DNA of 34,408 nucleotides from Gammaproteobacteria bacterium (GCA_030655395.1 JAURVQ010000056.1:1-34408), one strand, 5' to 3'; positions 16,613-24,381 are shown, numbered from the stretch's first letter. Numbers and translations: made by a program. Notes: generated by a model not told the origin, from the sequence alone.

Positions 16613-17568
16613 CCTGTCTCAAACTTGGCGTAGTGATGGATCCCATCGCCCGCATCAACATCACAAAGGACACCACCTTCGCCATGCTGCTGGCGGCGCA
16701 GCAGCGCGGCTGGTCGCTCAGCTATATGGAACAGGGCGATCTGTTTCTGCGCGATGGGCGTGCCTGCGCGCGCATGCGCGCGTTGCGCGTTCAGGACGAC
16801 GCTGAACGATGGTTTGAATTTACCGGCGCGGAATCCGCGGCGCTGGACACGCTCGATGTCATTCTGATGCGCAAGGATCCGCCGTTCGACATGGAATATC
16901 TCTACACCACCCTGCTGCTGGAACGCGCCGCAGCGGCCGGCGTGCGGGTGGTGAACAAACCGCAGGCGCTGCGCGACTGCAACGAAAAATTATTCACTGC
17001 CTGGTTTCCGCAATGCACGCCGCCGACGCTGGTGACGCGCGACGCCCATGCCCTGCGCGCCTTTCTCGCCGAGCACGGCGACATCATCCTCAAACCGCTG
17101 CACGGCATGGGCGGCGCCTCCGTGTTCCGGTTGCAGAGCGGCGATCCCAACATCAACGTGGTGATCGAAACGCTGACGCAGCACGGCGGCGGCTTCATCA
17201 TGGCACAGCGCTTTATTCCCGAGATCAGTGAAGGCGACAAACGCATCCTGATGATTGACGGCGAACCCGTGCCGTACGCGCTCGCGCGCATCCCCGCGCC
17301 GGGCGAGACCCGCGGCAACCTCGCGGCGGGCGGGCGTGGCGTGGGCGTACCGCTGTCCGCGCGCGACCGCTGGATCTGCGCCGAGGTGGGGCCGGAGCTG
17401 CGCGCGCGCGGCCTGCTGTTCGTGGGGCTCGATGTGATCGGCGATTACCTCACCGAAATCAATGTCACCAGTCCGACGTGTGTACGTGAACTCGATATAC
17501 TCTATGGGTTAAACATTGCAGATTCTTTTCTCGATGTGGTTGAGAAAAAAGTAGCAATAAAAAAGTGA
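16573..17568 (+). CDS. gshB: Glutathione synthetase
   Basis: ATP-grasp enzyme adding glycine to gamma-glutamylcysteine. The family start is normally just before the KLGVVMDPI strand, but no start codon exists there. ATG 16573, six bases after GGAAGG, is the best choice and gives 331 residues with about 15 extra N-terminal residues (KDFSSDSPLAPRP) encoded by the repeat. Signatures are RINITKDTTFAMLLAAQ, ILMRKDPPFDMEYLYTT, VVNKPQALRDCNEKL, LKPLHGMGGASVFR, QRFIPEISEGDKRI and EINVTSPTCVREL. The C-terminal tail VAIKK and its TGA lie in an AAGTAGCAA repeat. It overlaps the next ORF by GTGA. Confidence 0.94.
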   Translation: MKDFSSDSPLAPRPCLKLGVVMDPIARINITKDTTFAMLLAAQQRGWSLSYMEQGDLFLRDGRACARMRALRVQDDAERWFEFTGAESAALDTLDVILMRKDPPFDMEYLYTTLLLERAAAAGVRVVNKPQALRDCNEKLFTAWFPQCTPPTLVTRDAHALRAFLAEHGDIILKPLHGMGGASVFRLQSGDPNINVVIETLTQHGGGFIMAQRFIPEISEGDKRILMIDGEPVPYALARIPAPGETRGNLAAGGRGVGVPLSARDRWICAEVGPELRARGLLFVGLDVIGDYLTEINVTSPTCVRELDILYGLNIADSFLDVVEKKVAIKK

Positions 17569-17578
17569 CAAGTAGCAA
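17549..17578 (+). repeat. Paired AAGTAGCAA words at gshB 3' end
   Basis: The nonamer AAGTAGCAA occurs at 17549-17557 and 17570-17578. The same word occurs twice at 24291-24313 after pyrK, and a near copy is at 1140-1148. Four exact copies in two close pairs, both at gene ends, is far from random for a nine-base word in 34 kb. The gshB stop lies between the two copies, and the apbE-like start overlaps the second. Confidence 0.7.
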
Positions 17579-18611
17579 ACCAGAGCCGCTGTATCAAGAA
17601 CAGATTCTCGCCCTCGGCGCACTAGTAGACATCAGTATCTGGGGCATAGAGCCCGGCGCCGCGCGCCATGCCGCCGATGAAATCACTGCGGACTTCAATC
17701 GCATCCACACCACCTGGCATGCGTGGAAGCCCAGTGAGCTCACACGCATCAATGCGCAACTTGTCACGGGCAATGCCTTTTCCGTTAATCCGGAAATGAT
17801 TCCGCTGCTGGTGCGGGCGCGCGTGTTGTCGCAAGCCAGCGATCATCTGTTCAACCCCGCCATCGGCCAGTTGCTCGCGCGCTGGGGATTTCAGGGCGAC
17901 GAAGCCAAAGGCCCGCCGCCCGACCCCGCCGTCATCCACACACTGATCGCACAGCACCCGACCCTGGACGACGTGGTGATTGAGTACAGTCATTTGCGCA
18001 GCACCAACCGCGCCGTGCAACTCGACGTCGGCGCCATCGGCCAGGGCTACGCGGTGGATGTCGCCATCGCGCATCTGCGCAAGCTCGGCATCGAAAACGC
18101 GATGGTCAACGCCAGCGGCGACATCCGCGTCATCGGCAGGCACGGCAACCGTCCGTGGCGCATCGGCATCCGCGATCCGCGCGGCAGCGGCATCCTCGCC
18201 TCCATCGAGCTGCACGGCGACGAGAGCATCGTCACCTCCGGCACCTACGAGCGCTACTTCGATTACGCCGGTAAACGCTACCACCACATCATCGACCCGC
18301 GCACCGGCTATCCCGCGCAAGGCACACTGTCCGTCACCGTGCTCGCGCGTGACGCCGCCAGCACTGCGCTGGTGCTGGCACTGGCGTACACCGCTTCACA
18401 ACGCCTGCCCGGCGCTGGTCTTAGCGCGCTGGGCTACAGCGTGCTCGCGGCGCTGGCGCACATGGCGGGCCAGTTCGCCGTGGCCTACACGCTGTTTATT
18501 CCGCACCCGGCGCTGCTGCACCTGCTGCCGGTGTTGATGAGCGCCGCCGTGATCTTTGGCGCGGTGAGCGGTATAATTGCGCAAGCCATGCTGACCGAAG
18601 CAGGTTCATAA
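17565..18611 (+). CDS. ApbE-like FAD:protein FMN transferase fused to Gx-transporter C-terminus
   Basis: Residues about 10-265 match the ApbE family, which attaches FMN to Thr/Ser of exported flavoproteins such as Rnf, Nqr and NosR: DVGAIGQGYAVDVA, MVNASGDIRVIG, IVTSGTYERYF, YHHIIDPRTGYPA and SVTVLARDAASTAL. From about 275 it changes into hydrophobic sequence (LGYSVLAALAHMAGQFAVAY, then FIPHPALLHLLPVLMSAAVIFGAVSG) typical of the end of Hpre_diP_synt_I/Gx-type membrane proteins, often encoded next to apbE. There are 348 residues. No signal peptide or lipobox is seen; GTG 17565 overlaps gshB by 4 bases and lies in repeat sequence. It looks like an in-frame deletion fusion of two adjacent genes; activity is doubtful. 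Confidence 0.8.
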   Translation: MTSSKPEPLYQEQILALGALVDISIWGIEPGAARHAADEITADFNRIHTTWHAWKPSELTRINAQLVTGNAFSVNPEMIPLLVRARVLSQASDHLFNPAIGQLLARWGFQGDEAKGPPPDPAVIHTLIAQHPTLDDVVIEYSHLRSTNRAVQLDVGAIGQGYAVDVAIAHLRKLGIENAMVNASGDIRVIGRHGNRPWRIGIRDPRGSGILASIELHGDESIVTSGTYERYFDYAGKRYHHIIDPRTGYPAQGTLSVTVLARDAASTALVLALAYTASQRLPGAGLSALGYSVLAALAHMAGQFAVAYTLFIPHPALLHLLPVLMSAAVIFGAVSGIIAQAMLTEAGS

Positions 18612-18614
18612 ATT

Positions 18615-19490
18615 ATGTCCGCCGTAATGCCTCTGCCCGCCCCTGTCGGCGCGAATGACCGGCTCGGTCTCACGCTGTTTTTCGCCGTGGTGCTGCACGC
18701 CCTTTTCATTCTCGGCGTGCGCTTTGACATCATCACGCTGCCGCTCGAGAATCCTTTCCCGACGATGGAGATCACGCTGGTCACGACACGCGCAGACAAG
18801 GCGCCGGACCAGGCCGATTTTCTCGCGCAGGCCCATCAGCGCGGCGGCGGCAATACAGACGAGCGCACACGGCCGGTAACGCCGCCGCCCGCCGCCGAAT
18901 TCGCACCGCAGGAAACGACGGCGACACTACAGCCGGCGCCCGACAGGCCGCAGACAAAAAACAAGCTCATGGCGCAGGCCCCGTCGCCACACAAGACCGA
19001 GGCCAACCAGGAGGAGAAGCAGGAAGCACCTGCCGATGCGCCTTCCGCCGCCGATCTCGTCGCACGCAGCCTGCAAATCGCCAGCCTCTCCGCCGAGATC
19101 AATGAGTCGCGCGAGGCCTATGCAAAACGTCCGCGCCAGGCCTTCATCTCCGCCGCCACGCGTGAATACAAATACGCCAGCTATATGGAGGCCTGGCGCA
19201 GAAAGGTGGAGCAGATCGGCAATCTGAATTACCCCGACGCGGCGCGGCGCAACAATCTCTCCGGCAGCCTGATTCTCGATGTCGCGCTCAACCCCGACGG
19301 CAAGGTGCACAGCATCTCCCTGCGCCGCTCGTCCGGACACAAGGTGCTGGATGACGCCGCTATCGCCATCGTGAAGCTCGCCGCACCCTACGCCCCGTTT
19401 CCGGACAACATCCGCAAGGACACCGACGTGCTGCACATTACGCGCACCTGGCAATTCCTGCGCGAAAACCGCTGGTCGAGCACGAACTGA
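18615..19490 (+). CDS. TonB-family energy transducer, TonB3-like
   Basis: Inner-membrane anchored, periplasm-spanning protein of 291 residues. It has a short cytoplasmic lead, a membrane helix at about 17-35 (LGLTLFFAVVLHALFILGV), a long Pro/Ala/Gln-rich linker (about 75-150), a helical segment, and a TonB C-terminal domain (about 195-285) with NYPDAARRNNLSGSLILDV and ALNPDGKVHSISLRRSSGH. In Pseudomonas the gene in this place, between gshB and yqgE, is tonB3, reported to be needed for twitching motility and pilus assembly, which fits the pilus genes on either side. It starts three bases after the preceding stop, so it is probably in the gsh operon. Confidence 0.87.
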   Translation: MSAVMPLPAPVGANDRLGLTLFFAVVLHALFILGVRFDIITLPLENPFPTMEITLVTTRADKAPDQADFLAQAHQRGGGNTDERTRPVTPPPAAEFAPQETTATLQPAPDRPQTKNKLMAQAPSPHKTEANQEEKQEAPADAPSAADLVARSLQIASLSAEINESREAYAKRPRQAFISAATREYKYASYMEAWRRKVEQIGNLNYPDAARRNNLSGSLILDVALNPDGKVHSISLRRSSGHKVLDDAAIAIVKLAAPYAPFPDNIRKDTDVLHITRTWQFLRENRWSSTN

Positions 19491-19525
19491 GCACCCGTCT
19501 CCCGGTGTCGCTCCGCAACAGCGCG

Positions 19526-19534
19526 TGCTACAAT
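19526..19534 (+). promoter_or_regulatory. Candidate extended -10 promoter for yqgE operon
   Basis: TGC TACAAT is a close match to an extended -10 box, about 30 bases before the yqgE ATG. The -35 region 17 bases upstream is poor, as is common with extended -10 promoters. It lies in the 74-base tonB-yqgE spacer and would drive yqgE-ruvX-pyrR-pyrB-pyrC'. Confidence 0.4.
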
Positions 19535-19564
19535 GCACGGAATTCGAGGGCGCCCATTCGAGAC

Positions 19565-20125
19565 ATGGAACCCGGCAGTCTTAAAAATCACTTCCTCATC
19601 GCCATGCCCACGCTGGCGGACCCCAACTTTTTTCACAGTGTCGTCTATCTCTGCGAACACAGCGCGGAAGGCGCGATGGGCATCGTCGTCAACCAGCCGC
19701 TGGTGATCACGTTGGGCGAGGTGTTGCAGCACATCGAGATCAAACCCCGCAGCCAGGAACTCGGGCAGCGCCCCGTGTATCTCGGCGGCCCGGTGCGCCG
19801 CGATGCGCTGTTTGTCATCCATGAGCCGCTACAGCGCTGGGAATCCACACTGGTCGTCACCGACCGCATCGGCGTAACCACCTCGCCCGACATCCTCCAG
19901 GCGCTCGCCGACGATGAATTCCCCGGCGATACCCTGATAGCGCTCGGTTATGCCGGCTGGGACGCCGGCCAGCTCGAACAGGAAATCGCCGACAACGCCT
20001 GGCTGAGCGGAAAGGCGGATACGCGCGTCCTGTTTCAAACCCCCGCCGAAGATCGTTGGGCGGCAGCGGCAGCGCTGCTGGGTGTGGATATTAGCCGGCT
20101 TTCTGGCGAAGTGGGTCACGCATGA
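19565..20125 (+). CDS. yqgE: YqgE/AlgH family protein
   Basis: Conserved cytoplasmic protein of 186 residues with no settled biochemical role; the Pseudomonas homologue is called AlgH. The start at 19565 gives MEPGSLKNHFLIAMPTLADPNFFHSVVYLCEH, the family N-terminus; an upstream in-frame start at 19505 is rejected. Other signatures are GAMGIVVNQPL, VYLGGPVRRDALFVIH, ALGYAGWDAGQLEQEIADNAWL and ISRLSGEVGHA. It is the first gene of a run joined by four ATGA overlaps. Confidence 0.95.
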   Translation: MEPGSLKNHFLIAMPTLADPNFFHSVVYLCEHSAEGAMGIVVNQPLVITLGEVLQHIEIKPRSQELGQRPVYLGGPVRRDALFVIHEPLQRWESTLVVTDRIGVTTSPDILQALADDEFPGDTLIALGYAGWDAGQLEQEIADNAWLSGKADTRVLFQTPAEDRWAAAAALLGVDISRLSGEVGHA

Positions 20126-20562
20126 CGGCGCGCACATTACTCGGCTTTGATTACGGCACCAAACATATCGGCGTTGCCGTCGGACAGCAGATCACCCACA
20201 CCGCCACCGCACTGGAAACACTGGCCCTGCGCCACAACCGGCCGGACTGGAGCGCCATCACGCGCCTAGTCGCCGAGTGGCAACCGCAGGCCTTCCTGGT
20301 CGGTGTGCCGCTGAACCGCGACGGCAGCGAAAATCCCGTCACGCGCGCGGCGCGCCGCTTTGGTCACCAGTTGCACGGGCGTTATCAGCTTCCCGTGCAC
20401 AGCATCGATGAACGCCTGTCGTCGCATGCCGCCGCAGACCTGATGGAAAATGCGCCGGTGCGCAAGGCGCGCGGCGATGTCGACAAATTCGCGGCGCAGA
20501 TCATCCTGCAAACCTGGCTCAATAATGAACTCGTAAATCACCACCCCGGTGCGCATCCATGA
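20122..20562 (+). CDS. ruvX: YqgF/RuvX RNase H-fold nuclease
   Basis: Predicted nuclease of 146 residues with the RNase H fold, implicated in 16S rRNA 5' maturation and proposed as a Holliday-junction resolvase. Motifs are LGFDYGTKHIGVAVG with the first catalytic Asp, FLVGVPLNRDGSENPVTRAARRF, VHSIDERLSSHAA with the Asp-Glu pair, and DKFAAQIILQTWL with the final Asp. It is coupled to yqgE and pyrR by ATGA overlaps. Confidence 0.95.
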   Translation: MTARTLLGFDYGTKHIGVAVGQQITHTATALETLALRHNRPDWSAITRLVAEWQPQAFLVGVPLNRDGSENPVTRAARRFGHQLHGRYQLPVHSIDERLSSHAAADLMENAPVRKARGDVDKFAAQIILQTWLNNELVNHHPGAHP

Positions 20563-21065
20563 ACGCCCTGCCTGACACGGACACACTCCTCGCGGACATG
20601 GCGCAAGCACTGCGCGCCCTGCTCACGCAGGAGCACAAGGCAGACGCGGCGATGATCGGCATTCACACCGGCGGCGCGTGGGTGGCAAAACGCCTGCATC
20701 AATTGCTGAACATGAATCAGCCGCTGGGCACTCTGGATATCTCGTTCTACCGTGATGACTTCACGCGTATCGGCATGCATCCGCAGATCAAGCCTTCGCA
20801 TCTGCCGTTCAACGTGGATGAGCGTCACATCATACTGGTGGATGACGTGCTCCATACCGGCCGCACGATCCGCGCCGCACTGAACGAAATCTTCGACTAC
20901 GGCCGTCCGGCGAGCGTGACTCTCGCCGTGCTGGTCGAGCGCCCCGGGCGGGAGTTGCCGATAGAGGCGCGCGTCGCGGGCTGCCACTTGGCGCTGGTGC
21001 ACAACGAGTATGTAAAATTGGGCGGGCCGGATGAACTGCACCTCACGGTGCAACGCAAGACATGA
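20559..21065 (+). CDS. pyrR: PyrR pyrimidine regulator / uracil phosphoribosyltransferase-like
   Basis: Type I phosphoribosyltransferase fold of 168 residues. In Bacillus PyrR binds pyr mRNA to cause attenuation; in Pseudomonas it also affects pyrimidine gene expression. The PRPP loop is [19 protein letters not shown], preceded by [20 protein letters not shown] and followed by [14 protein letters not shown] and the C-terminal VGxxL-like [12 protein letters not shown]. No anti-terminator or attenuator is apparent in the short leader before pyrB, since the genes overlap. Any control would have to act at the operon head. Confidence 0.92.
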   Translation: MNALPDTDTLLADMAQALRALLTQEHKADAAMIGIHTGGAWVAKRLHQLLNMNQPLGTLDISFYRDDFTRIGMHPQIKPSHLPFNVDERHIILVDDVLHTGRTIRAALNEIFDYGRPASVTLAVLVERPGRELPIEARVAGCHLALVHNEYVKLGGPDELHLTVQRKT

Positions 21066-22024
21066 GCAACAATATACAAATCGACAACAGCGGACGCCTG
21101 CGCCACTTCCTCACGATAGAGGGGCTCAATCGCGCGCTGCTCACGGAAATTCTCGACACTGCCGAGTCGTTCGCTGCAGTGGGCGAACAGACGGTGAAAA
21201 AAGTACCGCTGCTGCGCGGCAAGACCATCGTCAATCTGTTTTTCGAGCCGAGCACGCGCACGCGCACCACGTTCGAGCTCGCCGCCAAGCGCCTGTCCGC
21301 CGACGTGCTCAACATCAACGTGTCAACCTCCTCCGCCACCAAGGGTGAAACGCTGCTCGACACGCTGCGCAACCTGGAGGCGATGCACTGTGACATGTTC
21401 ATCGTGCGCCACTCCGAAAGCGGCGCGGCGCATTTCATCGCCAGCCACGTGGCGCCGCACGTGAGTGTCATCAACGCGGGCGACGGGCGTCATGCGCACC
21501 CCACGCAGGCCATGCTCGACATGTTTACCCTGCGCCGGCACAAGCCGGACTTCGGCAGATTGTGCGTGGCGATTGTGGGCGACATCATGCACTCGCGCGT
21601 GGCGCGCGCGCAGATACACGCGCTCACTACGCTGGGCGTGGCCGAGGTGCGTGTGATCGCACCGAAGACCCTGCTCCCGGCGCAGATCGAAAGCCTCGGC
21701 GTGCACGTCTATCACGACCTGCGCGCGGGGTTGCGCGGCGTGGATGTCATCATGACGCTGCGCCTGCAGCACGAGCGCATGCTGGGCGCGATGCTGCCGA
21801 GCGAGCGTGAATATTTCCATCTCTACGGCCTGACCGAAGAAAAACTGGCTTATGCCAAACCCGATGTCATCGTCATGCATCCGGGGCCGATCAACCGCGG
21901 TGTCGAGATCGACTCGCGCGTCGCCGACGGCGGCCACTCGGTGATTCTGCAACAGGTCACCCACGGCATCGCGCTGCGCATGGCGATCATGACCCTCGCC
22001 ATGCGCAGCGGAAAGGAAGAATGA
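21062..22024 (+). CDS. pyrB: Aspartate carbamoyltransferase catalytic chain
   Basis: Forms carbamoyl aspartate in UMP synthesis. It has 320 residues. Carbamoyl phosphate-binding motifs are [13 protein letters not shown] and ISSATKGE-like [14 protein letters not shown], followed by [42 protein letters not shown] and [15 protein letters not shown]. No pyrI follows. Instead a pyrC' gene overlaps it, the arrangement of Pseudomonas-type (class A) ATCase, where PyrC' is a structural partner. Starts and ends are fixed by ATGA overlaps. Confidence 0.96.
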   Translation: MSNNIQIDNSGRLRHFLTIEGLNRALLTEILDTAESFAAVGEQTVKKVPLLRGKTIVNLFFEPSTRTRTTFELAAKRLSADVLNINVSTSSATKGETLLDTLRNLEAMHCDMFIVRHSESGAAHFIASHVAPHVSVINAGDGRHAHPTQAMLDMFTLRRHKPDFGRLCVAIVGDIMHSRVARAQIHALTTLGVAEVRVIAPKTLLPAQIESLGVHVYHDLRAGLRGVDVIMTLRLQHERMLGAMLPSEREYFHLYGLTEEKLAYAKPDVIVMHPGPINRGVEIDSRVADGGHSVILQQVTHGIALRMAIMTLAMRSGKEE

Positions 22025-23319
22025 TGCGCATCATCATTAAAAACGGCCGCGTCATCGACCCCGCGCACGGCATCGACAAGGTGCAGGACGTGTATGTCGC
22101 CGACGGGCGCATCGTGGCGCTCGGCAAAAAACCGGACGGCTTCAGCGCCGACCTCAGCATCGACGCGCGCAACCGGATCGTGTGTCCGGGACTGGTGGAC
22201 CTCTCCGCGCACCTGCGCGAACCCGGCGCCGAACACAAGGCCACCATTGCAAGCGAGACGCGCGCCGCAGCGGCAGCGGGCATCACCACGCTGTGCTGCC
22301 CGCCGGACACCGATCCGGTCACCGACACACCGGCGGTGGTGGAACTGATACGCCGCCGCGCGGAACAGGCGGGGCTGGCGCACGTCATCCCGCTCGGTGC
22401 GCTCACCAGGGCGCTGGCCGGTAACGAGCTGAGTGAAATGGCGGCGCTACAGCGAGCCGGATGTGCGGGCCTGAGCAACGCACGGCGCCCCATCAGCAAC
22501 ACGCTGGTACTGCGCCGCGCCATGGAGTACGCCGCCACGTATGGCATCACCGTATTTCTGCACGCCGAAGACAGCGCACTCGCCAACGGCGGCTGCGCCC
22601 ATGAAGGCGCCGTCGCCACGCGCCTCGGCCTGCCCGGCATTCCGGAGTCCGCCGAAACCGTGGCGCTCGCGCGTGACCTCGTGCTCATCGAACAGACCGG
22701 CGTGCGCGCGCATTTCTGCCGCCTCTCCAGCGCACGCGCGGTACGCATGATCGCGCGCGCCCGGCACGACGGGCTCAACGTGACGGCGGATGCCAGCGCG
22801 CACCATTTATATCTCACCGAGATGGACATCGGCCATTTCAACAGCCAGTGCCACGTGCTGCCGCCGCTACGCACGCTGCGCGACCGCGACGGCCTGCGCC
22901 AGGGCCTCGGCGACGGCACGCTAGCCGCCGTCTGCTCCGATCATCAGCCGCACGAATCCGATGCCAAGCTCGCGCCGTTTACCGAAACCGAGCCCGGCAT
23001 CTCCGCGCTCGAAACCCTGCTGCCGCTCACGCTGCGCCTCGCCGATGAAAAGGTGCTGTCACTTTCCGATGCGCTTGCACACCTCACCTGCAACCCCGCG
23101 CGGATACTCGGCCTCGACGCAGGCACACTGGAAACGGGCCAGGCAGCGGACATCTGCATCTTCGACCCCGAGTGCTACTGGACACTCAGCGCAGACACAC
23201 TCGTCAGCCGCGGCCACAATACGCCGTTCCTGGGCTGGGAACTCAAGGGCCGCGTGACGCATACGCTATTAAATGGGAAAGTGATATATGAATTTAACAA
23301 TACGAGTAGGTTGGGTTAG
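22021..23319 (+). CDS. pyrX: Dihydroorotase-like protein, degenerate metal site (PyrC'/PyrX)
   Basis: Amidohydrolase-fold protein of 432 residues. The HxH metal motif of active enzymes (DLHVHLREPG) reads [10 protein letters not shown], so the first His is Ser. The TDDG segment with the bridging Asp reads LSNARRP, and the later metal His (HVST) reads [20 protein letters not shown] and CSDHQPHE are kept. Loss of three ligands with a preserved fold is the pattern of the inactive dihydroorotase that assembles with ATCase in Pseudomonas, so a true pyrC should exist elsewhere. The final residues SRLG and the TAG stop come from the repeat at 23306. Confidence 0.9.
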   Translation: MMRIIIKNGRVIDPAHGIDKVQDVYVADGRIVALGKKPDGFSADLSIDARNRIVCPGLVDLSAHLREPGAEHKATIASETRAAAAAGITTLCCPPDTDPVTDTPAVVELIRRRAEQAGLAHVIPLGALTRALAGNELSEMAALQRAGCAGLSNARRPISNTLVLRRAMEYAATYGITVFLHAEDSALANGGCAHEGAVATRLGLPGIPESAETVALARDLVLIEQTGVRAHFCRLSSARAVRMIARARHDGLNVTADASAHHLYLTEMDIGHFNSQCHVLPPLRTLRDRDGLRQGLGDGTLAAVCSDHQPHESDAKLAPFTETEPGISALETLLPLTLRLADEKVLSLSDALAHLTCNPARILGLDAGTLETGQAADICIFDPECYWTLSADTLVSRGHNTPFLGWELKGRVTHTLLNGKVIYEFNNTSRLG

Positions 23320-23411
23320 GCGCGGTTTTTTGCGCCGTAACCCAACAAAGACCGACGGTGTTGAAGTTTGAGTTTGTTGGGTTACGCGATAAAGCCGCTA
23401 ACCCAACCTAC
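23306..23411. repeat. REP/BIME-like palindromic element, GTAGGTTGGGTTA family
   Basis: Outer arms GTAGGTTGGGTTAG (23306-23319) and CTAACCCAACCTAC (23398-23411) are perfect. Inner arms GTAACCCAACAAA (23337-23349) and TTTGTTGGGTTAC (23373-23385) are also perfect. Each half is itself a hairpin closed by TTGGGTTA/TAACCCAA. Paired, oppositely oriented units of this kind are typical of REP elements mobilised by RAYT-type transposases. It fills the pyrC'-pyrK gap and supplies the pyrC' stop (TAG 23317-23319). Confidence 0.88.
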
Positions 23412-23414
23412 ATG

Positions 23415-23430
23415 ACTCGCCACTCGCCAC
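23415..23430. repeat. Half-copy of the CTCGCCACTCGCCAC repeat
   Basis: ACTCGCCACTCGCCAC directly follows the REP-like element and matches the right arm of the 1113-1179 inverted repeat. It ends five bases before the pyrK ATG and replaces the place where a ribosome-binding site would be expected. Confidence 0.75.
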
Positions 23431-23434
23431 TATC

Positions 23435-24310
23435 ATGAAGAAACATCGCGACACTATTTTCGTCGAAGACGCCGAGGTGCTTGCACATCAGGCCTGCGCA
23501 GGCAATCAATATATCTTGCGCGTGCGCGCGCCGGAAATTGCCGCACGCGCAACGCCGGGAAGTTTCGTGCATCTGACTTGTGACCCGTTGCTGCCCATGC
23601 GCCGTCCGCTCTCGCTCATGCGTGCGGATGCGAAGGCAGGCTGGGTGGAGGTGCTTTACAAAATCACCGGCCTCGGCACACGCCTGCTGGCAGGGCGCAA
23701 GACCGGTGAGCGACTCAGCGTGATGGGGCCGATCGGTGTGCCGTTCACGGCACATGAAAATAAACCGCGCGCGCTGCTGCTGGGCGGTGGCGTCGGTATT
23801 CCGCCCATGATCTTTCTCGCCGAAATTTTACACCGCCAAAAGAAATATCAACCGTTTGTCATTATGGGTTCGGAGATTCCCTTCCCCTTCAGCGCGCGCC
23901 CGTCAAAAATCATGGTGCCGGGCATGCCGGAGGGCGTCATTGCCGCCATGCCGCTGATGGAGGACTGGGGCATCGCGAGCCGTCTCGCCAGCCTGCAAGG
24001 CTACCCCGGCTGCTTCGATGGCTACGTCACCGGACTCGCACGTCATTGGCTCGAAGCCTTGAGCGCGCAACAGCGTGATGAAGTGGAGATTTTCGCCTGC
24101 GGCCCGCAGCCCATGCTCAAGGCCTGCGCGCAACTCGCGCGCGAGTATGGCCTGCCGTGCCAGGTATCGCTGGAGGAGTTCATGGCCTGCGCGGTGGGTG
24201 GCTGCGCGGGTTGCGTGGTCGAGGTAAGCACCGCGCAGGGCCCAGCGATGAAACGCGTGTGCGTGGACGGCCCGGTGTTTGACGCCTTACAAGTAGCAAG
24301 TTTAAAGTAG
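23435..24310 (+). CDS. pyrK: Dihydroorotate dehydrogenase electron-transfer subunit-like flavoprotein
   Basis: Ferredoxin reductase-like protein of 291 residues that would pass electrons between a class 1B dihydroorotate dehydrogenase and NAD. FAD-binding RRPLSLMR (about 55), the NAD-binding LLLGGGVGIPPMIFLAE, FACGPQPMLKA, and a [2Fe-2S] cluster with four Cys in EEFMACAVGGCAGCVVEV and KRVCVDGPVF are all visible. No catalytic pyrD subunit is adjacent. No Shine-Dalgarno is seen before ATG 23435, where repeat DNA lies. The C-terminal VASLK and the stop are inside AAGTAGCAA repeats. A related redox subunit with another partner is possible. Confidence 0.87.
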   Translation: MKKHRDTIFVEDAEVLAHQACAGNQYILRVRAPEIAARATPGSFVHLTCDPLLPMRRPLSLMRADAKAGWVEVLYKITGLGTRLLAGRKTGERLSVMGPIGVPFTAHENKPRALLLGGGVGIPPMIFLAEILHRQKKYQPFVIMGSEIPFPFSARPSKIMVPGMPEGVIAAMPLMEDWGIASRLASLQGYPGCFDGYVTGLARHWLEALSAQQRDEVEIFACGPQPMLKACAQLAREYGLPCQVSLEEFMACAVGGCAGCVVEVSTAQGPAMKRVCVDGPVFDALQVASLK

Positions 24311-24313
24311 CAA
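24291..24313 (+). repeat. Paired AAGTAGCAA words at pyrK 3' end
   Basis: AAGTAGCAA occurs at 24291-24299 and again at 24305-24313, separated by five bases. The pyrK stop TAG (24308-24310) lies inside the second copy. This repeats the arrangement seen at the end of gshB, where translation also reads Val-Ala and then ends in Lys-stop. Confidence 0.7.
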
Positions 24314-24314
24314 T

Positions 24315-24381
24315 GTAGGTCACGGTGCGCGCAGCGCTCCGTGACGCAGTGATTGTCAGGCAGCTTCGCTGCCTGACCTAC
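24315..24381. repeat. REP-like element, GTAGGTCA family, between convergent genes
   Basis: Outer arms GTAGGTCA (24315-24322) and TGACCTAC (24374-24381) enclose two hairpins. One is GTCACGG/CCGTGAC (24319-24325 and 24339-24345); the other is a perfect GTCAGGCAGC-TTC-GCTGCCTGAC (24355-24377). It fills the pyrK-pilU convergent gap. The right arm contains the pilU stop codon on the minus strand (24380-24378). It could also act as a bidirectional transcript end, though T-runs are short. Confidence 0.88.
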
